Source: Gammaproteobacteria bacterium (GTDB taxonomy: Bacteria; Pseudomonadota; Gammaproteobacteria; Xanthomonadales; SZUA-36). From it: a DNA stretch of 64,000 nt. The DNA lies in contig JAJFLA010000031.1 in assembly GCA_021772935.1 (NCBI GenBank), positions 1 through 64,000 on the forward strand. Reading direction: 5' to 3'. The position numbers were made by a program, and so were the translations under genes. Shown here piece after piece: positions 48,499 to 57,189 of the stretch (within the stretch, counting starts at the first letter, position 1; the number at the start of each line of letters is the position of its first letter). Under the pieces are notes generated by a model. The model saw only the letters and a list, made by a program, of their open reading frames with translations. It did no database searches and had not been told where the DNA came from.

Positions 48499-50198
48499 TG
48501 GCAAACCTTCGCCCGATTTTGTTGATGGGGTTGCTCGCTCTTTCCTACTTGATGTGGGTGGAATGGCAAAAAGATTATGGCACCCCGTCACAAGCTCAGC
48601 AGGCAACCTCTGTTGCCGGTACATCATCAGACAGCCCACCGATACCGGTACCACAGAATATGCCGTTAGCAGTAGCTGGCGATCTTCCTGTACAGAACAC
48701 GTCCGCCACGTCCGCCACGCCTGAAACGCCTACGCTGGCCATTATGACAGGTGAGAGCGAATTATTGACTGTCACGACCGATGTGCTGGAAGTGGGTATC
48801 GACCTGGAGGGCGGCACCATAGTGTCGGCCAGGTTGTTGGATTATCCAGTTGAACTTGAAGTATCCGAGATTAAGGTTAATTTACTCAGCAGCTCTGGCC
48901 CAGAGATGTTCATTGCACAGTCCGGGTTGTTGAGTGGTGCTGCAGCCCCCAACCACACCAGCAACTACCAAACAGATAAGATGCAATACACCTTGGGACA
49001 GGCCGCAGACGAGATTCGTGTACCGCTGACCTGGGATGATGGTAATGGCATCCATGTTACCAAGACGCTTATTTTCAAACGCGGAAAATATGACATCACG
49101 GTGCGCCACACGCTTTCCAATCATAGTCCTGACAACTGGTCTGGCAGTCGCTACGAGCAACTACAGCGCTCAGTGATTACCGATAAAGACGATGGTGGGT
49201 TCACCAACCCGGGTCGCTACAGTTTTTTCGGAATTGGATTTTACAGTCCTGATGAGAAGTTCGAAAAAGTGGACTTTGATGAGGTTTCGAGCGAACCGTA
49301 CCAGCGCAGTTTTAGTGGTGGTTGGTTGTCCATGGTGCAGCACTATTTCTTTACGGCCTGGATACCGCCCCAGGCTGAAACTGAAAGTTACTCCACACAG
49401 GTTTATTCACCGTCCGGTCTCCCACGATATATCGCCAGGGCTGTATCGCCGCTGGTTGAGGTAGGGGTGGGTGATAGCCACGAATTTGAAAGTCGCTTGT
49501 ACGTTGGACCTAAGTTACAGGACAACCTTGAGGAGGTGGCACCAGGGTTGGGCCACACGGTTAATTACGGCATATTTACGATATTTTCAAAACCATTGTA
49601 CTGGTTACTTTCCAACATCCATTCTGTAGTTGGTAACTGGGGCTGGTCCATACTGTTATTGACCGTCTTGATCAAGTTATTATTTTTCAAATTGACCGAA
49701 GCACAGTATCGTTCAATGGCGCGGATGCGGAAGCTGCAGCCACGGATTGAACAACTCAAGGAACGCTATGGTGATGATCGCCAGCGTATGAGTCAGGCGA
49801 TGATGGAGATGTACAAGACCGAAAAGGTTAACCCATTGGGTGGTTGTTTGCCCATTTTGGTGCAAATACCAATATTCATAGCACTCTACTGGGTATTGCT
49901 CGAGTCGGTTGAGCTACGCCAGGCGCCGTTTATTTTGTGGATTGATAATCTGACCGCGCGCGATCCTTATTTTGTCCTGCCAGTGCTTAATGCGGCCTTC
50001 ATGATGCTAACCCAGCGGCTCACGCCAACAGCCGGTATGGATCCGTTGCAGCGTAAGATCATGCAGTTTATGCCGATTGGTTTCTCGTTTATGTTTGCCT
50101 TCTTCCCTGCCGGCCTGGTGCTTTACTGGGCAACCAATGCGGGCTTGTCTTTGGCGCAGCAGTGGTACATCACGCGAAAAATTGAAGCCGCTGCGTAG
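48498..50198 (+). CDS. yidC: Membrane protein insertase YidC
   Basis: YidC inserts and folds inner-membrane proteins. From ATG 48498 it has 566 residues. A first transmembrane helix (LRPILLMGLLALSYLMWVEW) is followed by a large periplasmic domain (about 25-355) and five C-terminal helices with KLTEAQYRSMARMRKLQPR, NPLGGCLPILVQIPIFIALY and FAFFPAGLVLYWATNAGLSL. A short tandem TSA repeat in the linker (about residues 66-72) is the only oddity. An in-frame start 75 bases earlier lies inside rnpA and is not credible. Confidence 0.97.
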   Translation: MANLRPILLMGLLALSYLMWVEWQKDYGTPSQAQQATSVAGTSSDSPPIPVPQNMPLAVAGDLPVQNTSATSATPETPTLAIMTGESELLTVTTDVLEVGIDLEGGTIVSARLLDYPVELEVSEIKVNLLSSSGPEMFIAQSGLLSGAAAPNHTSNYQTDKMQYTLGQAADEIRVPLTWDDGNGIHVTKTLIFKRGKYDITVRHTLSNHSPDNWSGSRYEQLQRSVITDKDDGGFTNPGRYSFFGIGFYSPDEKFEKVDFDEVSSEPYQRSFSGGWLSMVQHYFFTAWIPPQAETESYSTQVYSPSGLPRYIARAVSPLVEVGVGDSHEFESRLYVGPKLQDNLEEVAPGLGHTVNYGIFTIFSKPLYWLLSNIHSVVGNWGWSILLLTVLIKLLFFKLTEAQYRSMARMRKLQPRIEQLKERYGDDRQRMSQAMMEMYKTEKVNPLGGCLPILVQIPIFIALYWVLLESVELRQAPFILWIDNLTARDPYFVLPVLNAAFMMLTQRLTPTAGMDPLQRKIMQFMPIGFSFMFAFFPAGLVLYWATNAGLSLAQQWYITRKIEAAA

Positions 50199-50281
50199 AG
50201 GTCATATTCTGTACAGGGATACCGGCGGGAGACCCGGAACAGATACGGGCTGAACTCACAACCCATATCCACTAAGCTGTG

Positions 50282-51646
50282 ATGATGTCAGCCACTAGTA
50301 CGCCAATGATCACGACAGATACCATTTGCGCTATTGCAACCCCGCCTGGCGCAGGCGGAGTAGGGGTTATCCGTGTTTCTGGTCCCCTAAGCACGGACAT
50401 AGCAAAACAAATGCTGGGTGTATCGTTGCAGCCTCGAAGGGCGCACTTTGCCCGTTTCAAGGACAGGCAAGGACAGACCATCGATTCTGGTATCGCCCTA
50501 CTGTTTGCTGCTCCAGCCTCTTTCACCGGGGAAGACGTTCTTGAACTACAGGGGCATGGTGGCCCACAAATTCTTCAGATGCTAATGGCCAATATCTTGG
50601 CGCTGGGTGCGCGGCAAGCTCGGCCTGGCGAATTCTCTGAGCGTGCTTATCTGAACAACAAACTTGATCTGGTCCAGGCTGAAGCCATTGCTGACCTGAT
50701 CGAGTCTGGTACAGAGGCATCAGCGCGTGCGGCACAACGCTCGCTGGCGGGTGTGTTTTCGGAAGCGGTTAACAAGCTGCAGCAGGAATTGATCGATCTG
50801 CGCGTTTTCGTTGAGGCGGCGATGGACTTTCCGGACGAAGAAATTGATTTCCTGGCTAATAGCGATGTATTGAAAAATCTGGCCTCGGTCAATGACCGGC
50901 TGAAGACATTGTTGGCGCAGGCTCATCAAGGTCAACTACTACGCGACGGGATCAATATTGCCATTGTGGGTGCGCCCAATGCTGGAAAATCAAGTCTTCT
51001 GAATGCACTGGCAGGGCGGGACTCGGCCATTGTTACGGATACCCCCGGTACCACCCGCGATGTTTTGCGGGAACACATATCGTTAGATGGCTTACCCGTG
51101 CACGTTGCGGATACTGCCGGCATCCGAGAGTCTGCTGACCAGGTTGAAGCTGAAGGTGTACGCAGGGCTCGGGCAACGTTGGCGACCGCAGACCTGGTTT
51201 TGTTAGTGGTTGACTCTAAACAAGAGCGTGAACCGCAATTAGCGCTGAAAAATGAAGCGCCAAAGAACATTCCTTGCATTGAAATTTACAACAAGATTGA
51301 TTTGACAAGCAATAAATCCAAAGTGGACGAGGCTTTACTAACGATTTCTGTTTCAGCGAAAACCGGGCAGGGCCTCGACAAATTGATCAACCTGATAAAA
51401 AGCACTGTGGGAGCCTGTGTAAGTTATGAAGGCGTGTTTTCCGCTCGTGCTCGCCACCTCGATGCGCTAAAACGAACGCAGCACCACATCAGGGCCGGCT
51501 ATCAGCAACTGGAAAAATACAATGCACCAGAGACCCTGGCTGAAGAGCTGCGTTTTGCACAAAAGTGTCTCGGAGAAATCACAGGGGAATACCTGCCGGA
51601 TGATTTACTGGGGGCCATTTTCTCCAGCTTTTGTGTTGGAAAATAA
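50282..51646 (+). CDS. mnmE: tRNA modification GTPase MnmE
   Basis: MnmE, with MnmG, modifies the wobble uridine of several tRNAs. It has about 454 residues. The N-terminal tetrahydrofolate-binding domain has IATPPGAGGVGVIRVSG and ELQGHGGPQILQML. The G domain has GAPNAGKSSLLNAL, TDTPGTTRD and ADTAG. The C-terminus ends FCVGK, with the catalytic Cys. GTG at 50279 and ATGs at 50282 and 50285 are all possible starts. MnmG is not adjacent. Confidence 0.96.
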   Translation: MMSATSTPMITTDTICAIATPPGAGGVGVIRVSGPLSTDIAKQMLGVSLQPRRAHFARFKDRQGQTIDSGIALLFAAPASFTGEDVLELQGHGGPQILQMLMANILALGARQARPGEFSERAYLNNKLDLVQAEAIADLIESGTEASARAAQRSLAGVFSEAVNKLQQELIDLRVFVEAAMDFPDEEIDFLANSDVLKNLASVNDRLKTLLAQAHQGQLLRDGINIAIVGAPNAGKSSLLNALAGRDSAIVTDTPGTTRDVLREHISLDGLPVHVADTAGIRESADQVEAEGVRRARATLATADLVLLVVDSKQEREPQLALKNEAPKNIPCIEIYNKIDLTSNKSKVDEALLTISVSAKTGQGLDKLINLIKSTVGACVSYEGVFSARARHLDALKRTQHHIRAGYQQLEKYNAPETLAEELRFAQKCLGEITGEYLPDDLLGAIFSSFCVGK

Positions 51647-51658
51647 TGGCCGTACCGT

Positions 51659-51886
51659 TTAACCAGCTTTGCGAATTAGATAAGTGTAAATACCACCCTC
51701 TTCGTTTTGCTCAACCAGTTCATTACCGGTAGTGCGGCAAAAAGCGGCGAAATCAGCCACGGAGCCAGGGTCGGTGGACAGGATTTCCAGCGTGTTGCCA
51801 CCTTCAAGTGATTTCAGAGCTTTCTTAGCTTTAAGAATAGGTAACGGGCAATTCAGGCCCTTTGCGTCGAGTACTTGATCTGCCAT
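51659..51886 (-). CDS. tusA: TusA-family sulfur carrier protein
   Basis: The 75-residue protein carries persulfide sulfur on a single Cys in the motif DAKGLNCPLPILKAKKAL (residues about 7-24), the TusA/SirA signature. From ATG 51886 (AGGA upstream) it has the right size. It follows a DsrE2-like gene on the same strand by 33 bases. In sulfur oxidisers TusA and DsrE2 pass sulfur towards the cytoplasmic oxidation systems. Confidence 0.9.
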   Translation of the reverse strand: MADQVLDAKGLNCPLPILKAKKALKSLEGGNTLEILSTDPGSVADFAAFCRTTGNELVEQNEEGGIYTYLIRKAG

Positions 51887-51919
51887 AAATATTTTCCTAA
51901 AGGTTGTGTGTTCCAATCA

Positions 51920-52447
51920 TCAGATAAACAGGTTGATGTGGCTTTGTGTCGCCACTTCGATATATGTCGCTGCGCCGCCGATTTCCAAGCCACCAATCAT
52001 GTCGTCCATTCCATACTCGAACATGTCCAGCGTCATCTGGCAAGCAATCAGCCGCGCACCCGCTTCAACGGTCAGTTCGCGAAGTTCCTGAATGGGAGCA
52101 ACACCCTTTTTCTTCATCAGGTTTTTCATCATTTTGGATGTAGCAGCATCAATACCAGGAATAGCAGAAACGATATTGGGCATTCCCATGTGCATGCCCA
52201 TCATTGGCATTTTCATGGCAGGGTTACCCAGGGTGCTAACTTGCAGGTCCAGATCTTTCATCAACAGGTTCAGGCCGTAAAAAGTGAAAAACATGGTTAC
52301 CTCAAGTCCCATGGCTGCTGCGGTAGAAGCGAGGATGAAAGGAGGGTAAGCCCAATCCAGGCTGCCTTTGGTGACAATAATGGACATAGTGTTCGGGTCG
52401 ATGCCGGGTTTAACTTTCGGGCTACTCATTTCTGCTATGTTACTCAT
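51920..52447 (-). CDS. DsrE/F-like (DsrE2-type) protein
   Basis: The 175-residue protein has a DsrE-type fold with IIVTKGSLDWAYPPFILAS, MGLEVTMFFTFYGLNLLMK, a Met-rich segment around residues 76-90, and LIACQMTLDMFEYGMDDMI (candidate active Cys at about 135, with Cys-free neighbours). It resembles DsrE2-type sulfur-transfer proteins found beside tusA and rhodanese genes. It is divergent from the 44-residue frame, with an AT-rich intergenic stretch between them. Confidence 0.8.
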   Translation of the reverse strand: MSNIAEMSSPKVKPGIDPNTMSIIVTKGSLDWAYPPFILASTAAAMGLEVTMFFTFYGLNLLMKDLDLQVSTLGNPAMKMPMMGMHMGMPNIVSAIPGIDAATSKMMKNLMKKKGVAPIQELRELTVEAGARLIACQMTLDMFEYGMDDMIGGLEIGGAATYIEVATQSHINLFI

Positions 52448-52465
52448 ATTAATAACTTCTTTTGT

Positions 52466-52494
52466 TTGCAGGCTGGGACGGTTCAGTATATATA
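52466..52494 (+). promoter_or_regulatory. Sigma-70 promoter ahead of a small reading frame
   Basis: TTGCAG at 52466-52471, a spacer of 17 and TATATA at 52489-52494 form a good sigma-70 promoter reading right. The first start codon is 25 bases further on. Confidence 0.65.
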
Positions 52495-52518
52495 AACCTG
52501 GTGTATTAAGGAAATCGA

Positions 52519-52653
52519 ATGTTCTGTATAAAAAAGAACCCCAAAGGTGCTAAAACCTTTCAATTCAATTTGCCGAAGGGTGGACCAAGTGTGAGAAAAC
52601 TACACTCCGAAGGTGGAAGCGTCTATTATCTGTGCCACCTGATTGAAAGATAA
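52519..52653 (+). CDS. Possible small protein of 44 residues
   Basis: ATG at 52519 follows TTAAGGAAATCGA, a strong ribosome-binding site, and a sigma-70 promoter 25 bases upstream. The frame ends TAA at 52651-52653. The product begins MFCIKKNPKGAKTFQF, is rich in Lys, Gly and Ser, and has two Cys. No family is recognised. The downstream DUF4760-like gene starts 15 bases after its stop, so it may be a leader or a real small protein. Evidence is the translation signals only. Confidence 0.5.
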   Translation: MFCIKKNPKGAKTFQFNLPKGGPSVRKLHSEGGSVYYLCHLIER

Positions 52654-52668
52654 TGACTGGACCAAGCA

Positions 52669-53211
52669 TTGAGCCTGCAGACATTAGCCAATATAGCTGA
52701 AATATTCGGCGCACTGCTGGTGATCACCGGTGTCTTCTTTGGTCTGATGGAGGTGCGACACTACCGTCAACAACGGCAAGAGACAGCCACAATGGAAGTC
52801 ATGCGGGCCTTCCAGAGTCTTGATTTCAACAGGGCTTTGCGAATGATCATGGATTATGAGCAAGAGTGCCAACGCTGTCGCGAGGACACCATGCCGCAGG
52901 AATTGCAGGATGCAGCGATGTTGGTCAGTACGACACTGGAGGCTGTCGGGCTGATGGTTTTCCAAAGGATCGTACCTTTTCGACTTGTACAGCAACTCAT
53001 GGGTGGCACTATCCAGGCCAGTTGGCGGGTGCTCCAGCCACAGGCGGCGTGGTTAAGGGAAAAGCTTTGTCGTCCTTCTATTCACGAATGGTTCCAGTGG
53101 CTGGCAGAACGACTGGATGAGCATCCCGAGTACCGGGACGAAGTGGGGGCGTATACAAAGTACGGAAACTGGAAACCAGAAACCAGCCCGAGAAAGAAGC
53201 ACGAAACTTAG
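52669..53211 (+). CDS. Uncharacterised membrane-anchored protein (DUF4760-like)
   Basis: The 180-residue protein has one N-terminal membrane helix (about 8-26, ANIAEIFGALLVITGVFFG) followed by EVRHYRQQRQETATMEVMRAF and a helical cytoplasmic region. This build is seen in DUF4760-type proteins, whose function is unknown. The TTG at 52669 was chosen because the membrane helix needs it; its ribosome-binding site is weak, so it may depend on translation of the preceding small frame. Confidence 0.6.
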   Translation: MSLQTLANIAEIFGALLVITGVFFGLMEVRHYRQQRQETATMEVMRAFQSLDFNRALRMIMDYEQECQRCREDTMPQELQDAAMLVSTTLEAVGLMVFQRIVPFRLVQQLMGGTIQASWRVLQPQAAWLREKLCRPSIHEWFQWLAERLDEHPEYRDEVGAYTKYGNWKPETSPRKKHET

Positions 53212-53260
53212 CTAATGAGCCTCTGATCTATTCAGAGCCCCCCTAAACCAAGTTGCCCCT

Positions 53261-54169
53261 TTAACCCTGCGCCCCAACGAGCAAGGCCCTTTTGCGATTA
53301 ATCAATTCGGCCGCAAAGGCTCGAAACGTACGCATTCGCGCGGCATCCCTGAGGTCTGGGTGAGACAACATCCACAGATCATAGCTATCGTATGGTTCAC
53401 AGTTAGGGATACGTCGCAGCCCTTGTACGGTGTCACCGAAAAAACAAGGTAATACCGTCAGGCCCATACCGCATCTCGCCGCCTCTGCTTGTAACACGAC
53501 ATCGTTTAGTCGTCCGAAGACCGGCAAATGGGGGAAAGGCGATGCTTTCACCCAGGCAGGGAAGCGTACAGCGTCATCCCAGCCTATCCATCGAGCCGTG
53601 CTGTTGGTGCACGCCGGGTCATTTTCTGCGAGAAACGCTTCACTCGCGTAAAAGCAATTCCTGATCGTGACCAGTTTCCGGCCAACCAGGTCTTCAGGAG
53701 GACCAGCGTCAAGTTTTGAAATACGCAGAGCGATATCGGCCTCGCGTCGGCTCAGGTTAAGCGAGTCGTAAGTGATCATTATATTCAGATCGATATCGGG
53801 ATATTGCTGTGTGAATTGCACCAGGTCATCCATCAGCAGGTGGGTCGCAATGATATTTGATGTCGTCAACCGGATCTCACCACTCAGCTGCGCGTCGCTA
53901 CCCTGCAATTGACGCTCAGCGGTGAGCAAAGCATCTTCCGCGCGAACAGCTGATTTCAACAGCAATTCACCAGCACCGGTCAAGCGGTAACCACGGACAT
54001 CGCGGTCGAACAAGCGCACCCCCAGGCCTGTTTCCAGCTGGGCCACCCTGCGTGTGATGGTCGAGTGACTTACACCCTGCCCTGTGGCCGTTGCTCTGGC
54101 TGAACCGCTACGCGCCAACTCCAAAAACAATCGTGTGTCATCCCAGTTTATGGTTCGTTTTTGCACCAT
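53261..54169 (-). CDS. LysR-family transcriptional regulator
   Basis: The 302-residue protein has the N-terminal helix-turn-helix (INWDDTRLFLELARSGSARA with GVSHSTITRRVAQLETGLG) and a C-terminal effector-binding domain. Such regulators usually control the divergent operon; here that begins with a DUF427 gene 79 bases away. The inducer is unknown. It is convergent with the DUF4760-like gene. Confidence 0.92.
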   Translation of the reverse strand: MVQKRTINWDDTRLFLELARSGSARATATGQGVSHSTITRRVAQLETGLGVRLFDRDVRGYRLTGAGELLLKSAVRAEDALLTAERQLQGSDAQLSGEIRLTTSNIIATHLLMDDLVQFTQQYPDIDLNIMITYDSLNLSRREADIALRISKLDAGPPEDLVGRKLVTIRNCFYASEAFLAENDPACTNSTARWIGWDDAVRFPAWVKASPFPHLPVFGRLNDVVLQAEAARCGMGLTVLPCFFGDTVQGLRRIPNCEPYDSYDLWMLSHPDLRDAARMRTFRAFAAELINRKRALLVGAQG

Positions 54170-54248
54170 TATGTTTCATTTCTGTATCTGGTGGGGCGCA
54201 CATTGTCCATATAAACTGCGCATCAAGTCAACAGAGGAATTAAATGGC

Positions 54249-54662
54249 ATGAAAACAAAAGGTCCGGCCCCCGGGTTCATTAACCACACAGACCACCATG
54301 TGCGAATCATGTCGAGCGATCAACATTGGATGGTTCATGACGGTGAAATGGTTCTTGCACAAAGCCGAAGTGCGCTGGTAGTCGAGGAGACTGGTTATGA
54401 GCGCGTCATATACTTCCCTCCCGAGAGCGTATCAAAACAGCGCTTGATCCAGACTGACGATCGAAGCAATTGCCCATTTAAGGGTGAAGCACGTTATTTC
54501 GTTCTTGCCGGAACTGAAAACAAACAACCTATCGCGTGGACCTACCCGTCAGTTTATGAAGAGGTGGCCTCAATCCAGGGCTACATTGCTTTTTATGAGG
54601 AGCGCGTCTGTCTGAAGGAAGGCAAGTCTGACGACATATTATTTCCGAGTCACCCCGCTTAG
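54249..54662 (+). CDS. DUF427 domain protein
   Basis: The 137-residue protein has the DUF427 fold: VRIMSSDQHWMVHDGEMVLAQSRSAL, RVIYFPPESVS and CPFKGEARYF, with WTYPSVYEEVASIQGYIAFY later. The function of the family is not settled. ATG 54249 has AGAGGAATT upstream; the in-frame upstream stretch overlaps the LysR gene and was left out. It is the first gene of a run regulated, probably, by the LysR protein. Confidence 0.85.
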   Translation: MKTKGPAPGFINHTDHHVRIMSSDQHWMVHDGEMVLAQSRSALVVEETGYERVIYFPPESVSKQRLIQTDDRSNCPFKGEARYFVLAGTENKQPIAWTYPSVYEEVASIQGYIAFYEERVCLKEGKSDDILFPSHPA

Positions 54663-54714
54663 CCAGGTGTGTTAGACAACAACGTGCCCGCTATAGATTA
54701 TTTTGGAGAAACTC

Positions 54715-55197
54715 ATGCATACAATCGCAGTTAAAAGAGAACTGAAGAACAAGGTCGAAACCGTCTGGGAGGTGCTGGACAATTACGGTGCCATTTACAA
54801 GTACAACCCAGGTGTAGAAACATCAGAAATTCTAGGCACAAAAAAAACAGGGCTTGGAGCGAGCCGCGTCTGTCATTTCTACGATGGCAGTAGCCTCAAA
54901 GAAACCATCACCAAGTATGTTCCAAACCAGGGATATAGTTTTGTGCTTTCTGACTTTGCATTGCCACTGAAAACCGCGACTACGCACTTCCAACTAGAAC
55001 CACTGCCCGGGAACAGGTGCTCGTTATCAGTAACGATCGAGTTTGAGCCCAAGTTCGGTCCGCTTGGTTGGTTAATGGCGAAACTACTGATGCGGCCCAT
55101 GCTTACCAAAGCCCTTAACGGCCTTACTAAAGGTCTTGAAGACCACATGAGATCGGGGCGAACTATCGGCAAGGATGGAGCTTTGCTCGCGGCCTAA
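54715..55197 (+). CDS. SRPBCC-family protein (polyketide cyclase-like)
   Basis: The 160-residue protein has the START/SRPBCC lipid-binding fold: a first strand (TIAVKRELKNKVETVWEVL), a loop (NYGAIYKYNPGVETSEIL), GLGASRVCHFYDGSSLKETI and a long C-terminal helix. These proteins bind hydrophobic ligands or act as cyclases. ATG 54715 has GGAGAA six bases upstream. The SDR gene starts 47 bases after its stop. Confidence 0.8.
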   Translation: MHTIAVKRELKNKVETVWEVLDNYGAIYKYNPGVETSEILGTKKTGLGASRVCHFYDGSSLKETITKYVPNQGYSFVLSDFALPLKTATTHFQLEPLPGNRCSLSVTIEFEPKFGPLGWLMAKLLMRPMLTKALNGLTKGLEDHMRSGRTIGKDGALLAA

Positions 55198-55243
55198 TGG
55201 AAACGATGATGTCTTTTTGATCAGCACAACAGGAAACAGCAGA

Positions 55244-56002
55244 ATGAAATTAACTGGAAAAATTGCGGTAATTACCGGCGGAAACAGCGGCATAGGTTTC
55301 GGCATTGCACAACAGATGGCAGCAGAAGGTGCCCGCGGTATCATAATTGGTCGCAACCGCAAAACGCTCAAGGATGCCAGCAAGAGCCTTGCTGGCGCAT
55401 TCCTCCCGGTACAGTGTGATGTGACCCAGATCGACAGTCTCGAAACCATGTTCAATAACGTAAAAGAACAATTTGGCGGTATCGATGTATTGGTGGTTAA
55501 CGCAGGCGGTGGTATAGGCCCAGGAACGGTGCAGCCCTTTGCTGAGGTAGACGAGCAATCTTACGACGCAATGACCGATCTTAACTTGAAGAGCACGTTT
55601 TTTACGGTACAGAAGGCCTTACCGCACCTGAAAGACGGCGCATCAGTGATTCTGGTTTCCTCGATCGCTGCGCACAAGGCATTCCCCGGAATGTCCGTTT
55701 ACAGCGCAGCGAAAGCGGGCGTAAGGACCTTGGCCAGGACATTGTCTGCGGAGCTTATGGGCCGTGGGATACGCGTTAATGTGCTTAGCCCCGGAACCAT
55801 AGATACACCCGTGTTCGATAAAATGGGCTTCACCGATACAGAGGTAACAAATATGAAATCAGGGTTCAAGGATATCATCCCAATGCGTCGCACCGGGACG
55901 CCTGCGGAAATGGGCGGTGTGGCAGTGTTCCTTGCATCAAAGGATTCGTCCTTTGTCGTAGGTGAAGAAATTGTGGCGGATGGAGGTGTCGTTAACCTGT
56001 AA
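55244..56002 (+). CDS. Short-chain dehydrogenase/reductase (SDR)
   Basis: The 252-residue classical SDR has the dinucleotide motif TGGNSGIG (11-18), NAGGG near 87-91, and the catalytic Ser140, Tyr153 and Lys157 in YSAAKAG. It probably oxidises or reduces an alcohol or ketone with NAD(P). ATG 55244 has AGGAA upstream. Its neighbours (SRPBCC, haloalkane dehalogenase) suggest a catabolic role for the run; substrate unknown. Confidence 0.92.
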   Translation: MKLTGKIAVITGGNSGIGFGIAQQMAAEGARGIIIGRNRKTLKDASKSLAGAFLPVQCDVTQIDSLETMFNNVKEQFGGIDVLVVNAGGGIGPGTVQPFAEVDEQSYDAMTDLNLKSTFFTVQKALPHLKDGASVILVSSIAAHKAFPGMSVYSAAKAGVRTLARTLSAELMGRGIRVNVLSPGTIDTPVFDKMGFTDTEVTNMKSGFKDIIPMRRTGTPAEMGGVAVFLASKDSSFVVGEEIVADGGVVNL

Positions 56003-56090
56003 AAAACGCGCCTGAATGCACCGGTTTTCAGGGACCAGATACCTCAATCAACATTGATTTGACCCGTCCTAATACAAAAGGAAATATCCA

Positions 56091-57086
56091 ATGAGTAACC
56101 CAATATCCACGACCTTTAAAGTACTTGCGGTCGCTATTATCACGCTACCGTTTATGTCGGTGGTTAATGCCCAGGATGCTGCGCCGAAGAAGCCGACCGG
56201 TCCCGCTATCTCCTCAGAGTTTCCATTTGGGGCTCACTATATCCAGGTAAAGGGATCGAAGATGCATTACATCGATGAGGGTGAAGGTGACCCGATTCTG
56301 TTCCTGCATGGCAACCCGACGTCTTCATATCTCTGGCGAAACATCATCCCCTATGTGACACCACACGGAAGGGCTATCGCCGTCGATCTGATCGGAATGG
56401 GAAAATCAGGAAAACCAGACATTGATTATCGCTTGGCAACCCATGCTGAATATCTTGAAGCATTCATCAATGCGCTTAAACTCACAAACATCACGCTGGT
56501 CATCCACGACTGGGGCTCCGCGCTTGGAATGGATTTCGCGCGACGCAACCCGGACCGGGTTAAAGCTATTGTTTTCATGGAAGCGATCGTGGCGCCAGCG
56601 ATGCCTATCCCCAGTTATGAAGCGATGGGTCCTGGCGGCGAGTTCTTTCGCAATGTACGGACAGCGGGTGTCGGCGAAGAAATGATTCTGCAAAACAATT
56701 TGTTCGTGGAAGTGGTATTGCCGGAAATGGGTACTGTGCGTCAATTAACCGAAACAGAGCTGCAAGCTTATCGCTCGCCCTATCTCACCCCTGAAAGCCG
56801 CAAGCCAACACTTGTTTGGCCGCGCGAAATACCCATCGCGGGCGAGCCCGCTGACGTATTGGCGATCATCGAACGCAATGGCGTATGGCTGCACGAAACG
56901 ATTATTCCGAAGTTAATGTTTTATGCTGATCCAGGTGCGTTCGGCGGTCCTGAAGTCGCGACCTATTTCGCAGAAAACCTGAAGAATATAGAAACAAACT
57001 ACGTAGGGCCTGGTTATCACTATATTCAGGAAGACCACCCGCACATGATAGGAAGGGCGCTCGCCGACTGGCTTCGCAGGCAATGA
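56091..57086 (+). CDS. Exported haloalkane dehalogenase (subfamily II-like)
   Basis: The 331-residue alpha/beta hydrolase matches DhaA closely. The halide-binding Asn75 is in HGNPTSSYLW, the nucleophile Asp140 and Trp141 are in VIHDWGSALG, the catalytic acid Glu164 is in FMEAIV, and the catalytic His310 is in GYHYIQED. It should hydrolyse haloalkanes to alcohol and halide. Unlike most characterised members it begins with a clear signal peptide (about residues 1-28, ending VNAQD), so it is probably periplasmic. Convergent with the AraC-type gene. Confidence 0.9.
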   Translation: MSNPISTTFKVLAVAIITLPFMSVVNAQDAAPKKPTGPAISSEFPFGAHYIQVKGSKMHYIDEGEGDPILFLHGNPTSSYLWRNIIPYVTPHGRAIAVDLIGMGKSGKPDIDYRLATHAEYLEAFINALKLTNITLVIHDWGSALGMDFARRNPDRVKAIVFMEAIVAPAMPIPSYEAMGPGGEFFRNVRTAGVGEEMILQNNLFVEVVLPEMGTVRQLTETELQAYRSPYLTPESRKPTLVWPREIPIAGEPADVLAIIERNGVWLHETIIPKLMFYADPGAFGGPEVATYFAENLKNIETNYVGPGYHYIQEDHPHMIGRALADWLRRQ

Positions 57087-57189
57087 AAAGCAAGCGGTGC
57101 GCGGTAACCCTTAAAAAACATTGCCAGGAGGGACGACGTAGTTTTTCCGATGAAGCGTTACACATCCTTAAAAGGTCAACAAGCAACGG

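Noticed and set aside
54084-54248. Extended N-terminus for the DUF427 protein
   Set aside because: The extension overlaps the LysR gene and its intergenic region and has no DUF427 similarity; ATG 54249 has a ribosome-binding site.
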